Origin: Pseudomonas nitroreducens NBRC 12694
Lineage (GTDB): Bacteria > Pseudomonadota > Gammaproteobacteria > Pseudomonadales > Pseudomonadaceae
Direction of reading: 5' to 3'
NCBI RefSeq assembly: GCF_002091755.1
Contig: NZ_BDAI01000020.1
Coordinates: 1-63,122 of the forward strand
DNA: 63,122 nucleotides
The notes under the pieces are model-generated. The model was not told the origin of the DNA and made no database searches. It saw nothing but the letters and a program-made list of their open reading frames with translations. The translations under genes and the position numbers were made by a program. The stretch's first letter is position 1, and each line of letters opens with the position of its first letter. Positions 42,714 to 51,556 of this stretch are shown here, piece by piece.

Positions 42714-42941
42714 GGCAGTGGACTCAGTCAGGGGGAAAGCCTAGGTGATAGTCCGCCTGCTGCGCCGGGGCAAGTTTCGTCCGCCGGAGGAATGTTCACC
42801 CATCGGTTCCAGTGATCCGGATTTGCAGGAATCATCATTGCCATGGATGCAGGAACGTCGCCCCGCCTGATAGTGCTTCGCGCCGCTGGAGCGCTGGCTA
42901 GACTGCGACGGTTATTTCCCAAACCGCTTCGAGGTTCGCTC

Positions 42942-43703
42942 ATGAGTCAGCTGCTTTCCGGCCAGGTTGCCCTGGTCACTGGCGCCGGTAACGGTATCGG
43001 CCGCGCCACCGCCCAGGCCTTTGCCCAGCAGGGTGTGAAGGTCGTGGTTTCCGACGTCGACGCCAAGGGCGGCGAAGCTACCGTCGAGCTGATCCGCGCC
43101 GCCGGTGGCGAGGCCACCTTCATCCGTTGCGACGTGACCCGCGACGCCGAGGTCAAGGCGCTGGTGGAAGGCACCGTGGCCGCCTACGGCCGCCTGGACT
43201 ACGCCTTCAACAATGCCGGCATCGAGATCGAGAAGGGCAAGCTGGCCGACGGCGAGGAGAGCGAGTTCGACGCCATCATGGGCGTCAACGTCAAGGGTGT
43301 CTGGCTGTGCATGAAGCACCAGATCCCGGTGATGCTGGAGCAGGGCGGCGGCGCCATCGTCAACACTGCCTCGGTCGCTGGCCTGGGCGCCGCGCCGAAG
43401 ATGAGCATCTACGCCGCCTCCAAGCATGCGGTGATCGGCCTGACCAAGTCCGCCGCCATCGAGTACGCGAAGAAGAAAATCCGCGTCAACGCCGTCTGCC
43501 CGGCGGTGATCGACACCGACATGTTCCGCCGTGCCTACGAGGCCGACCCGAAGAAGGCCGAGTTCGCCGCTGCCATGCATCCGGTGGGGCGTGTGGGGCG
43601 CGTCGAGGAAATCGCCAGTGCGGTGCTGTACCTGTGCAGCGACCACGCCGGCTTCACCACGGGCATTGCGCTGCCGGTGGATGGCGGGGCCACGGCGATC
43701 TGA
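42942..43703 (+). CDS. Short-chain dehydrogenase/reductase
   Basis: A 253-residue classical SDR: cofactor loop TGAGNGIGRA (13-22), D38/D40 after strand 2 (preference for NAD likely), NNAG (90-93), and catalytic S144, Y157 and K161 (YAASKHAV). The C-terminal DGGATAI ending is typical of the glucose 1-dehydrogenase-like group. I chose the ATG at 42942, with GAGG upstream, over an extended frame. Substrate unknown. Possibly shares a regulator with the divergent MDR gene 229 bp away. Confidence 0.9.
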   Translation: MSQLLSGQVALVTGAGNGIGRATAQAFAQQGVKVVVSDVDAKGGEATVELIRAAGGEATFIRCDVTRDAEVKALVEGTVAAYGRLDYAFNNAGIEIEKGKLADGEESEFDAIMGVNVKGVWLCMKHQIPVMLEQGGGAIVNTASVAGLGAAPKMSIYAASKHAVIGLTKSAAIEYAKKKIRVNAVCPAVIDTDMFRRAYEADPKKAEFAAAMHPVGRVGRVEEIASAVLYLCSDHAGFTTGIALPVDGGATAI

Positions 43704-43734
43704 TCGTCTCGGGGGAGCGGTGCGTTCGAGTGTT

Positions 43735-43991
43735 CCCTCTCCCCAACCCTCTCCCTGAAGGGAGAGGGGGCTGTTCGGCATGCGGGTGACACGCCCGTTT
43801 AGCCGGCTCGTCCCCCGTTTCATGTAACCGAAACGGTGTCAGGTGAGCGACGAACTGAATGTGGCGGAGGACGAATCCCTCTCCCTTCAGGGAGAGGGTG
43901 TTCCCAGTCCTATTACTTCATGAATCACCTGTAGGAGCGCATTTACCAGCCGATTCGGCGCTGGGCGGTTCGCGAGCAAGCGCGCTCCTAC
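43735..43991. repeat. REP cluster upstream of the BASS transporter
   Basis: The 429-bp gap between the SDR and the transporter contains two CCCTCTCCC-type palindromes (43735-43770 and 43877-43898) and one pair of opposed GTAGGAGCG units with about 45 bp between them (43931-43991). The remaining sequence to 44132 is the likely transporter promoter region; I see no gene in it. Confidence 0.75.
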
Positions 43992-44132
43992 AAAAAGCGT
44001 ACCCGCCGACGATCCCGACCCGTTCGCAACAAGACTTTGCATTCTGTTACAGGATGAAGTGGTTTTGGCCTGCAAGGCCAGTTACAAGCGCCCAAGAGGC
44101 CGAAACAATCGGCCCACCCCAGTTGGAGAATA

Positions 44133-45029
44133 ATGACAATGACCAACGATCCCTTGCTGACGCTCTTCATGCCCATCGCCCTGGGCATCATCATGCTGGG
44201 CCTCGGCCTGTCCCTGACCGTCGCCGACTTCGCCCGCGTGGTGCGCTATCCCAAGCCGGTGCTCATTGGCCTGGTCTGCCAGATCATCCTGCTGCCCCTG
44301 GCGTGCTTCCTCATTACCGTCGGCTTTGCCCTCGAAGCCGCACTGGCGGTGGGCATGATGCTGCTCGCCGCATCGCCCGGCGGCACCACCGCGAACCTCT
44401 ACAGCCACCTGGCCCACGGTGACGTGGCGCTGAACATCACGCTGACCGCGGTGAACTCGGTGATCGCCATCCTCACCATGCCGCTGATCGTCAACATGTC
44501 TCTGCTCTATTTCATGAACGATGGCCAGACCATCCCGCTGCAATTCGGCAAGGTGCTGCAGGTGTTCGTCATCGTCCTGGGACCGGTCGCCATCGGCATG
44601 ATCGTGCGGCGCCTGCTGCCGAGCGTGGCGGCGGCGCTGCAGAAGCCAGTGAAGATCCTCTCGGCGCTGCTGCTGGCGGTGATCATCGGCGTGGCCGTGA
44701 CCAAGGACTGGCAGACCTTCCTGACCTACGCCCCCATCGTTGGCGCGGCCGCCCTGAGCTTCAACCTGCTGAGCCTCGCCGTGGGCTACTGGGTGCCACG
44801 CCTGCTCAAGCTGTCCAAGCCACAGTCCATCGCCATCGGCATGGAGATCGGCATCCACAACGGCACCCTGGCCATTGCCCTGGCGCTCAGCCCGATGCTG
44901 CTGAACAACAGCACCATGGCGATTCCGGCGGCGATCTACGGCGTGCTGATGTTCTTCACTGCTGGTCTGTTCGGCTGGTGGGTCAGCCGCGGCGTGGCGA
45001 AGACAGCCGCGGAGCAGGCGCCTGCCTGA
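44133..45029 (+). CDS. Bile acid:sodium symporter (BASS) family transporter
   Basis: A 298-residue inner-membrane protein with 9-10 helices. Family segments: MLLAASPGGTTANLYSHLA (the helix-breaking GG region), ALNITLTAVNSVIAILTMP, and IGMEIGIHNGTLAIALALSP (the second crossing region). TTGGAG precedes the ATG; a second ATG two codons later is possible. Bacterial BASS proteins carry organic anions such as pantoate or 2-oxo acids with Na+; the substrate is not assignable here. Confidence 0.9.
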   Translation: MTMTNDPLLTLFMPIALGIIMLGLGLSLTVADFARVVRYPKPVLIGLVCQIILLPLACFLITVGFALEAALAVGMMLLAASPGGTTANLYSHLAHGDVALNITLTAVNSVIAILTMPLIVNMSLLYFMNDGQTIPLQFGKVLQVFVIVLGPVAIGMIVRRLLPSVAAALQKPVKILSALLLAVIIGVAVTKDWQTFLTYAPIVGAAALSFNLLSLAVGYWVPRLLKLSKPQSIAIGMEIGIHNGTLAIALALSPMLLNNSTMAIPAAIYGVLMFFTAGLFGWWVSRGVAKTAAEQAPA

Positions 45030-45073
45030 TCCGCTACCGCACCCGCCATCGGGTGTCCATTGTTCTCGTGAGC

Positions 45074-45120
45074 GCAGGAGCGGACTCCATCCGCGATAGT
45101 TTTCCCGTCGCTCCTACGCC
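45074..45120. repeat. Degenerate REP unit
   Basis: GCAGGAGCGGACTCCATCCG is followed after a few bases by GTCGCTCCTACGCC, an imperfect pair of the GTAGGAGCG family in the convergent gap between the BASS transporter and the ATPase gene. Confidence 0.6.
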
Positions 45121-45142
45121 ATATCGTTGCCTGACTCCGAGC

Positions 45143-46306
45143 TCAATCCGCCCAATGCCACGCCGGGGCATCGAACATGCCCTGGTCGCGGATGCGCGTC
45201 TGGCCCAGTTCCTTGTCCAGATGCAGGCAATTGCACTCGGGGTGTTCCTCCAGCGTGGCGATCAGCCGGCTGGCGTGGGACACGACCCAGACCTGGGTGT
45301 GTTTCGACGCCGCGATGATCAACCGTCCCAGCGCGGGCAGCACGTCCGGGTGCAGGCTGGTTTCCGGCTCGTTGAGCACCATCAGCGACGGCGGCCGCGG
45401 AGTGAGCAGGGCGGCCACCAGCAGCAGGTAGCGTAACGTACCGTCGGAGAGTTCCGCCGCGCTCAGGGGGCGCAGCAGCCCGTGCTGTTTCAGCGCGACG
45501 GCGAAGCGCCCGCCAAGCTGGCAATCGATCTGTAGTTCGGCGCCTGGGAAGGCGTCGCTGATGGCGGCTTCCAGGGCATTGGCATCGCCGATTTCCCGAA
45601 TCGTCTGCAGCGCGGCGGCCAGGTCGCGGCCGTCGTGGTGCAGCACCGGCGTGCGGGTGCCCAGTTGCGGCTGGCGTGCGGGGGCGTCGGCGTCGGTGCG
45701 GAAGTGGTCGTAGAAGCGCCAGCCGCGAATCTGCTCGCGCAGCAGCAGTGCTTCGGGGCAGTCCGAGCCACTGCCGATCTGGGTGAACAGGCTGTCGAAG
45801 GTCGGGATGTGCTGTTCCAGCACCTGCCAGCTGCGGCCTTCGCGGGCACGCAGCATCGGACCGTTGCGTTCCACCAGTTGCGAGGCGGGGCGATACCAGG
45901 GGCCGGCCCAGATGCTTTCGTGCTTGATTTCCGGGTCCAGGCCGAAGGCGCTGACCACCGGCGGGGGCGGCAGGCCGAGGGCGATGGCGTAACCGAAGTC
46001 CTCACCGGCGAAGCCCAGGCGCAGGCGCTTCACTTCGTTGCGCGGGCCGCCCTGGACTTCCACTTCGCCCGAGCGCATGCGCCGCGAGTGGTTTTCCGGG
46101 CCGGCCCAGAAGGTGGATTCCAGCCCGCCTTCGCGCGCCAATGCATTCACCACGCCGCCCTGGGCGGTCTCGGCGAGCAGGCGCAGGGCACGGTAGAGGT
46201 TGGACTTGCCGCTGCCGTTGGCGCCGGTGATCAGGTTCAGCCGGCCCAGCGGCAGCACCAGCGAGTTGATCGAGCGGTAATTGGCGACGGCCAGGGTGTG
46301 CAGCAT
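45143..46306 (-). CDS. RecF/SMC-like AAA ATPase
   Basis: A 387-residue ABC-class ATPase of the kind that acts on DNA ends or as a nuclease partner. Walker A GANGSGKSN is at 28-36 after the RecF-like N-terminus (LAVANYRSINSLVLPLG). The C-terminal half holds the signature-like LSDGTLRYLLLVAALL and Walker B LMVLNEPETSLHPD, then VVSHASRLI. No TOPRIM domain is visible, so it is not a complete OLD nuclease. Start ATG at 46306. No partner gene is adjacent; it stands between a BASS and a BenE-type transporter. Function unknown. Confidence 0.85.
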   Translation of the reverse strand: MLHTLAVANYRSINSLVLPLGRLNLITGANGSGKSNLYRALRLLAETAQGGVVNALAREGGLESTFWAGPENHSRRMRSGEVEVQGGPRNEVKRLRLGFAGEDFGYAIALGLPPPPVVSAFGLDPEIKHESIWAGPWYRPASQLVERNGPMLRAREGRSWQVLEQHIPTFDSLFTQIGSGSDCPEALLLREQIRGWRFYDHFRTDADAPARQPQLGTRTPVLHHDGRDLAAALQTIREIGDANALEAAISDAFPGAELQIDCQLGGRFAVALKQHGLLRPLSAAELSDGTLRYLLLVAALLTPRPPSLMVLNEPETSLHPDVLPALGRLIIAASKHTQVWVVSHASRLIATLEEHPECNCLHLDKELGQTRIRDQGMFDAPAWHWAD

Positions 46307-46353
46307 GCGGGCGATCCGGTTCGGGCAAACGCCCGCATGCTAGCAGAAGGGTC

Positions 46354-47553
46354 TTACGCGGAACGACGCCAGTTCAGTACCAGCTGTGTCAGCAGGCCTG
46401 CAACCAATCCCCAGAAGGCGGAACCCACGGAGAACAGGGTGAAACCGGAGGCTGTGACCAGGAAGGTGACCATCGCCGCTTCGCGCTGGCGCGCATCGGC
46501 CATCGCGTTGGTCAGGCCATTGGTGATCGAACCAAGCAGCGCCAGCGCGGCGATCGACAGCACCAGCGCCTTGGGCAGCGCGGCGAACAGCGCTGCCAGG
46601 GTGGCGCCGAAGATGCCGGCGATGCCGTAGAACAGCCCGCACCAGAGCGCGGCGGTGTAGCGCTTGTGCGGGTTCTCGTGGGCTTCCGGGCCGGTGCAGA
46701 TCGCCGCGCTGATGGCCGCCAGGTTGATGCCGTGGGAGCCGAAGGGCGCCAGCAGCAGCGAGGCGATACCGGTAGTGGAGATCAGCGGCGAGGCGGGCAC
46801 CTGGTAGCCATCGGCGCGCAGTACGGCGAGGCCCGGCATGTTCTGCGAGGCCATGGCGACGATGAACAGCGGGATGCCGATACTGATGGTGGCGGCCAGG
46901 GAGAAGCTCGGCGTCGTCCACACCGGACGGGCGATCTCCAGCTGGAAGTGGCTGAAGTTGAGCAGGCCGAGGAAACCGGCCAGGGCGACGCCAACCAGCA
47001 ACGCAGCGAACACCGCGTAACGTGGCGAAAGACGCTTGGCGACGAGGTAGCTGACGAACATCGCCACTACCAGCGCCGTCTGCTGCTGCGCGGCGTTGCA
47101 GATCTCGATGCAGATGCGGAACAGCACGCCGGCCAGCAGCGCCGAGGCCAGCGAGCCGGGCACCTGGCGCATCAGGCGGTCGAAGCTGCCGGTGACGCCG
47201 CAGATCGTGATCAGCGCGGCGCAGACAATGAACGCGCCGATGGCCTCGCCATACGGCACGCCGGGCAGGCTGCTGATCAGCAGCGCCGCGCCGGGGGTGG
47301 ACCAGGCGATGACGATGGGGGTGCGGTAGCGCAGGGTGAGGCCGATGGTGGTCAGCGCCATGCCGATGGACAGCGCCCAGATCCACGAAGAAATCTGCGC
47401 GGTGGTCAGCCCCGCCGCCTGGCCGGCCTGGAACATCAGCACCAGCGAGCTGGTGTAGCCGGTAAGCATGGCGACGAACCCGGCGACGATGGCGGCGGGG
47501 GAAGAATCGGCCAGCGGGCGCAAGGGCGCGGCGGCGGGAGTGGTGTCAGTCAT
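46354..47553 (-). CDS. BenE family benzoate/H+ symporter-like carrier
   Basis: A 399-residue inner-membrane carrier with about 12 helices of the BenE family. Characteristic parts are MLTGYTSSLVLMFQAGQAAGL-type TM1, IAWSTPGAALLISSLPG, and FGSHGINLAAISAAICTGPEAHENP. BenE imports benzoate in Acinetobacter, but no benzoate-degradation genes are nearby, so the true substrate is open. GGAAG lies upstream of the ATG. It lies 13 bp downstream of the LysE-type gene's stop codon (47567) on the same strand and may be co-transcribed with it. Confidence 0.9.
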   Translation of the reverse strand: MTDTTPAAAPLRPLADSSPAAIVAGFVAMLTGYTSSLVLMFQAGQAAGLTTAQISSWIWALSIGMALTTIGLTLRYRTPIVIAWSTPGAALLISSLPGVPYGEAIGAFIVCAALITICGVTGSFDRLMRQVPGSLASALLAGVLFRICIEICNAAQQQTALVVAMFVSYLVAKRLSPRYAVFAALLVGVALAGFLGLLNFSHFQLEIARPVWTTPSFSLAATISIGIPLFIVAMASQNMPGLAVLRADGYQVPASPLISTTGIASLLLAPFGSHGINLAAISAAICTGPEAHENPHKRYTAALWCGLFYGIAGIFGATLAALFAALPKALVLSIAALALLGSITNGLTNAMADARQREAAMVTFLVTASGFTLFSVGSAFWGLVAGLLTQLVLNWRRSA

Positions 47554-47566
47554 GCACGAACTTCCA

Positions 47567-48169
47567 TCAGGTGCGGGTGAATAGCGGGTAGAGCGAGGCT
47601 ACCAGCAGGGCGGCCATGCCGACATTGAACAGGCGCAGCCGCAGTGGGTCTTCCAGCCAGCGCCGCAGCAGGCTGCCGAGTATGGTCCAGACGCCCACGC
47701 TGGGCAGGTTGACCACGGCGAACAGGGTGGCGATCAGCACGACGTTGCCGATCCAGCTGTTGGCCGGCAGGTAGGTGGCGATGGCGCCGACGGCCATCAC
47801 CCAGGCCTTGGGGTTGACCCACTGGAAGGCGGCTGCCTGGAGAAAGGTCATGGGTCTGGCGGCGTTCTCACCGTTCGCTTCGGGCGCGCCGGAGCGGGCA
47901 ATCTTCCATGCCAGGTAGAGCAGGTAGGCGCCACCGGCATAGCGCAGCGCCGTGTAGGTCGCCGGGAAACGCTCGAACAGCTGGTGCAGGCCCAGGCCCA
48001 CGGCGACCACCAGCAGCAGGAAGCCGATGCTGATGCCGAGCATGTGCGGGATGGTCCGGCGCACGCCGAAGTTCACGCCCGAGGCCAGCAGCATCATGTT
48101 GTTGGGGCCGGGGGTGATGGAGGTGACGAAGGCGAACAGCACGAAGGCGCCGAGGAGTTCGAGGGGCAT
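47567..48169 (-). CDS. LysE family translocator
   Basis: A 200-residue inner-membrane exporter with about six helices. The TSITPGPNNMMLLASGVNFG segment after TM1 and QWVNPKAWVMAVGAIATYL in the middle are the LysE/RhtB hallmarks. I chose the ATG at 48169 because upstream residues are not family-like. A different subgroup from the LysE gene at 13296. Probably exports an amino acid or homoserine-like compound. Transcribed together with or just ahead of the BenE-like gene. Confidence 0.88.
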   Translation of the reverse strand: MPLELLGAFVLFAFVTSITPGPNNMMLLASGVNFGVRRTIPHMLGISIGFLLLVVAVGLGLHQLFERFPATYTALRYAGGAYLLYLAWKIARSGAPEANGENAARPMTFLQAAAFQWVNPKAWVMAVGAIATYLPANSWIGNVVLIATLFAVVNLPSVGVWTILGSLLRRWLEDPLRLRLFNVGMAALLVASLYPLFTRT

Positions 48170-48331
48170 GGCGGAGTACCGGTCTAATTGTAGGGCCAGA
48201 CTAATCCTGCCAACGCGGGGCTGTCCCATAACAGCCAGTGGCCGAGTGGCCCGTACAGTGGCGGCATCGCTGGCACGGCCCGCATGCCCGCAGTATGTTG
48301 CACACTACCGACAGACAGGAGTCAGCCGTTC

Positions 48332-48979
48332 ATGGAGCGGAACCCATACGCCGCGCCGCAGGTGGAATTGGTCGACACGCGCGCGCCCACGCCTTTCCTC
48401 GTCGGCGACTGGTCGTCCGGCAAGCTGCGGCTGCTGGCGGGACTCACGCTTGCTCTGCTGCTGACGGACCTGACGCTGATCGGTATCGGCATGGTCGCTC
48501 GCCTGCCGGGTGGCCCGAAGTTCCTGATGCCGTATGAGGAGTGGCTGGGTGCGCTGAGTATGCTGCTGGGGTGTTTTCTGGCCTGGCGCAGCACGCGTCT
48601 GCTTGAGGATCGATTCGCGGCCCGCGGGCTCCGCTGGCCAATGTGGATTCTCATCGTCATCGCCGTGGTGATGCAGGTGTTTTCCATGCTTTTCGACGTC
48701 GACCTGACCGGCTCGCACCAGAGCAACGCGACGGTGTATTTCATGATGATGTACCTGCCCAGCGGCCTGGTGCAGCTCTGGTATGGCATCCGTGTGCTGA
48801 AGATCCAGCTGCCGTTCACCTCGGTGAAGGTCATGGGCTGGTTCGACGTCGTGAGCGGCATCTGCCTGGCGAGCATCGTACTGTTCGCCTTTGGCACCTT
48901 GCTGTCGATCATCAACACCATCCCCTTGGCGCTGATTTTCCTGCGCGCCGCCGGCGAGCAGGAGCGGGCCGCCCGCTAA
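48332..48979 (+). CDS. Multi-pass membrane protein of unknown function
   Basis: A 215-residue protein starting MERNPYAAPQVELVD, a conserved-looking N-terminal tag seen on many small inner-membrane proteins of Pseudomonas. About five hydrophobic segments follow (LLAGLTLALLLTDLTLIGIG; WLGALSMLLGCFLAW; MWILIVIAVVMQVFSMLF; FMMMYLPSGLVQLWYG; FGTLLSIINTIPLALIFL). AGGAG lies upstream of the chosen ATG. Its stop overlaps the convergent MarR gene by 4 bp. No function can be assigned. Confidence 0.8.
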   Translation: MERNPYAAPQVELVDTRAPTPFLVGDWSSGKLRLLAGLTLALLLTDLTLIGIGMVARLPGGPKFLMPYEEWLGALSMLLGCFLAWRSTRLLEDRFAARGLRWPMWILIVIAVVMQVFSMLFDVDLTGSHQSNATVYFMMMYLPSGLVQLWYGIRVLKIQLPFTSVKVMGWFDVVSGICLASIVLFAFGTLLSIINTIPLALIFLRAAGEQERAAR

Positions 48980-49416
48980 TCGTCCGGCGAGCGGGCAATG
49001 GCCTGGTTCACCGCCAGCCAGCCTTTCACCGCTTCTTCCCCGGCCTCGCCGAAGGCGCGCTGCAGCAGGCGGTCCTGCTCGCGGCGCAGGGCCTTTTCCA
49101 GCTTGCCGCCTTCAGCGGTCAGCCCCAGCCGCCGCTTGCGCTTGTCGTTGCCGCAGGCCTCACTGCTGATCAGTTCGCGCTCGAGCAACTGACGCAGCGG
49201 CAGGTTCAGTGCCTGCTTGGTCACGCCCAGGGCGGCCAGCAGCTGGCTGACACTCAGCCCCGGATTACGCGCGATGAAGAACAGGATGCGGTGGTGCACC
49301 CGGCTCAGCCCGCGGCGGGCGAGCATCTCGTCGGGTTTCGCGGTGAAGGCCCGGTAGCTGTAGAAGAAGGCCTGGATCGCTTCGAGTTGCAGGCTGTTTT
49401 TTGTTAGGTCAGGCAT
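48976..49416 (-). CDS. MarR family transcriptional regulator
   Basis: A 146-residue winged-helix repressor: dimerising N- and C-terminal helices, recognition region LSVSQLLAALGVTKQALNLPL, and wing with ACGNDKRKRRLGLTAEG. It is divergent from the aminotransferase-GST pair across about 80 bp. The inverted repeat at 49450-49464 is its likely operator, which would let it repress itself and the pair. The inducing ligand is unknown. Confidence 0.88.
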   Translation of the reverse strand: MPDLTKNSLQLEAIQAFFYSYRAFTAKPDEMLARRGLSRVHHRILFFIARNPGLSVSQLLAALGVTKQALNLPLRQLLERELISSEACGNDKRKRRLGLTAEGGKLEKALRREQDRLLQRAFGEAGEEAVKGWLAVNQAIARSPDD

Positions 49417-49449
49417 ATTGACGTATCCATCCCGGGCGTCGTAGCTTCG

Positions 49450-49464
49450 GTCAAGCAGTTTGAC
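49450..49464. promoter_or_regulatory. Possible MarR operator
   Basis: GTCAA and TTGAC are inverted 5-bp arms separated by 5 bp, centred in the MarR-aminotransferase divergent gap. The TTGACT at 49460 could also be a -35 element for the aminotransferase, in which case binding would block the promoter. Confidence 0.4.
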
Positions 49465-49498
49465 TCATTCTTCCATGCTCCCGCTACCGGTGACCCCC

Positions 49499-50656
49499 AT
49501 GGCCTTCTCCGAACGCATCGCCCGACTGAAAAGCTCTCTGATCCGTGAAATCCTCGCCGCGGCGCAGCGCCCGGAGGTGATGTCCTTTGCCGGCGGCCTG
49601 CCCGCCGAGCCGATGTTGCCGAAGGTGAATTGGGACGACATGCCGGTGAGCATGGGCCAGTACGGCATGAGCGAAGGGGAGCCGGCGCTGCGCGAGGCCA
49701 TCGCCGCCGAGGCGCGAGCGTTGGGCGTGCCCTGCGAAGCGAGCCAGGTATTGATCGTCAGCGGTTCGCAGCAGACGCTCGACCTGGCCAGCAAGCTGTT
49801 CATCGATCCGGGCACCGAGGTATTGCTCGAAGCGCCGACCTATCTTGCTGCGCTGCAGGCCTTCCAGCTGTTCGGCGCGAACTGCCTGACCGTGCCGCTG
49901 GGCGCCGAAGGCCCGGATGTCGCCGCGCTGCGCCAGCGCCTGCAGGCCAGCAAGCCGGCCTTCGCCTACCTGATCCCGACTTTCCAGAACCCGTCCGGCG
50001 TGCGCTACAGCGAGCAACGCCGCGATGAAGTGGCCGCCGTGCTCGACGAGTTCGGCGTGACCCTGATCGAGGACGAGCCTTACCGCGAGCTGGTGTTCGA
50101 TGCGGGCGCCGCGACTCCGTTGGTCAGTCGCCTGAAGAAATCCAGCTGGATCTACACCGGTACCGTCTCCAAGACGCTGCTGCCGGGGCTGCGCGTGGGC
50201 TTCCTGATCGCCACGCCGGACCTGTTCCCGCACCTGCTGCGCCTGAAGCAGTCCGCCGACCTGCACACCAACCGCGTCGGCCAGTGGCAGGCACTGCAGT
50301 GGTTCGGCACCGAGGCCTATCGCGGCCACCTGGCCGAGCTGCGCGATTTCTATCGCATTCGCCGCGACGCCATGCAGCAGCAACTGGAAGAGCATTTCGC
50401 CGAGCTGGCGGAGTGGAATGTGCCCCAGGGCGGCTTGTTCTTCTGGCTCAAGCTCAAGCAGCCGCTGGATACCCGTACACTGCTGGACGCGGCGTTGGCG
50501 CAGAACGTGGCCTTCATGCCGGGCGAGCCTTTCTTCACGCAACCGGATGCCAATCCCGGCTATTTGCGGCTTAACTTCAGCCACGTGGCGCCGGAACGTG
50601 CCGGCGAAGGTTTGCGCCGTCTGGCGACGGTCATCCGCGAAGCCCAGGCCCAATGA
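49499..50656 (+). CDS. PLP-dependent aminotransferase (class I/II)
   Basis: A 385-residue fold-type I aminotransferase. SFAGGLPAEPMLP, PTYLAALQAFQLF and QNPSGVRYS lead to the PLP lysine in GTVSKTLLPGLRVGF, and the substrate-binding arginine is likely in GYLRLNFSH. It resembles 2-aminoadipate/valine-pyruvate-type enzymes that are often fused to GntR domains, but no DNA-binding domain is present here. The start is uncertain: ATG 49475 is in frame, but the conserved region begins at MAFSERIARLK (49499). Followed 10 bp later by a GST gene; probably controlled by the divergent MarR protein. Confidence 0.88.
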   Translation: MAFSERIARLKSSLIREILAAAQRPEVMSFAGGLPAEPMLPKVNWDDMPVSMGQYGMSEGEPALREAIAAEARALGVPCEASQVLIVSGSQQTLDLASKLFIDPGTEVLLEAPTYLAALQAFQLFGANCLTVPLGAEGPDVAALRQRLQASKPAFAYLIPTFQNPSGVRYSEQRRDEVAAVLDEFGVTLIEDEPYRELVFDAGAATPLVSRLKKSSWIYTGTVSKTLLPGLRVGFLIATPDLFPHLLRLKQSADLHTNRVGQWQALQWFGTEAYRGHLAELRDFYRIRRDAMQQQLEEHFAELAEWNVPQGGLFFWLKLKQPLDTRTLLDAALAQNVAFMPGEPFFTQPDANPGYLRLNFSHVAPERAGEGLRRLATVIREAQAQ

Positions 50657-50666
50657 GGAGATGAGC

Positions 50667-51269
50667 ATGTACACCGTCTACGGCGATCGACTGTCCGGCA
50701 ACTGCTACAAGGTCAAGCTGGCCCTGCACCTGCTCGGCCTGCCTTACCAGTGGCGCGAGATCGATATCCTCAAGGGCGAGACGCAGACCGCCGAGTTCCT
50801 GGCGATGAACCCCAACGGCAAGGTGCCGGTGCTGCAGCTGGAAGATGGCACCTGCCTGTGGGAGTCCAACGCCATCCTCAACTTCCTCGCCGATGGCAGC
50901 GATCTCCTGCCACGTGAACCGCGCCTGCGCACCCAGGTGCTGCAATGGCAGTTCTTCGAGCAATACAGCCATGAGCCCTACGTGGCGGTGGCGCGTTTCA
51001 TCGAGTTCTACCTGGGCCTGCCCGAAGAGCGCCGCGAGGAGTACGTGCGCTGCCAGAAGGGCGGTTACAAGGCGCTGAAAGTGATGGAAAAGCAGCTGCA
51101 GCAGACGCCTTACCTGGTGGGTGACCAGTACTCCATCGCCGACATCACCCTGTATGCCTACACCCATGTGGCGCACCAGGGCGGCTTCGACCTGTCGAAC
51201 TTCCCGGCCATCAATGCCTGGCTGGCGCGGGTGGCCGACCATCCGCGGCACGTGGCGATGCAGGACTGA
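50667..51269 (+). CDS. Glutathione S-transferase
   Basis: A 200-residue two-domain GST: thioredoxin-like N-terminus with the glutathione-site YGDRLSGNCYKVKLAL and cis-proline GKVPVLQLEDG, then WESNAIL, and an all-helical C-terminal domain with the N-capping box YSIADITLYAYTHVA. GAGGAG precedes the ATG at 50667 (an ATG two codons earlier is also open). Co-transcribed with the aminotransferase; a terminator follows. Substrate unknown. Confidence 0.92.
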   Translation: MYTVYGDRLSGNCYKVKLALHLLGLPYQWREIDILKGETQTAEFLAMNPNGKVPVLQLEDGTCLWESNAILNFLADGSDLLPREPRLRTQVLQWQFFEQYSHEPYVAVARFIEFYLGLPEERREEYVRCQKGGYKALKVMEKQLQQTPYLVGDQYSIADITLYAYTHVAHQGGFDLSNFPAINAWLARVADHPRHVAMQD

Positions 51270-51288
51270 TCATCCCGCCCGGCCATTG

Positions 51289-51319
51289 AAAACGCCGCTT
51301 CCCTCGAAGCGGCGTTTTT
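51289..51319 (+). terminator. Terminator after the GST gene
   Basis: AAAACGCCGCTTC, short loop, GAAGCGGCGTTTTT: a 13-bp perfect stem with a U-tract, 19 bp after the GST stop. Confidence 0.93.
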
Positions 51320-51340
51320 CGTTGGCAGACCCAATGATGC

Positions 51341-51420
51341 GGAAGCGGATTCAGTCCGCGATCGTTTTCTCGTCGATTCGAGGTGGCCGGATAGCACTCG
51401 CGAACGGAGTCTGCTCCTAC
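51341..51420. repeat. Degenerate REP pair before the hemerythrin gene
   Basis: GGAAGCGGATTCAGTCCGCG and, inverted, CGCGAACGGAGTCTGCTCC with TAC are weathered copies of the GTAGGAGCG family. They fill part of the 320-bp gap. The rest, toward 51515, holds no gene. Confidence 0.55.
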
Positions 51421-51514
51421 GCAAGGTTTCGCTTTGTGCGAAGCGAAAACAGGCAATTTGCCATCAGATAAGTCCGAAAAGCCGCTCTAAACCGCTGATT
51501 TCGGTACTTTGGGG

Positions 51515-51556
51515 TTGACCGGCATCATGGCGGCGTTTTGTCGCCCTCCCTAATCT
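51515..51556 (+). promoter_or_regulatory. Candidate ANR-dependent class II promoter
   Basis: TTGAC-N4-ATCAT (51515-51528) matches 8 of 10 positions of the ANR/FNR box TTGAT-N4-ATCAA. A TAATCT hexamer at 51551-51556 stands exactly where a -10 should be if the box is centred at -41.5. The P. aeruginosa ortholog of the downstream hemerythrin has been reported as ANR-regulated, which fits. Confidence 0.6.

Noticed and set aside
43704..44132. Small genes or a CRISPR array in the repeat-rich gap
   Set aside because: Repeats are palindromic REP units of differing spacing, not identical direct repeats with unique spacers, and no frame there looks coding.
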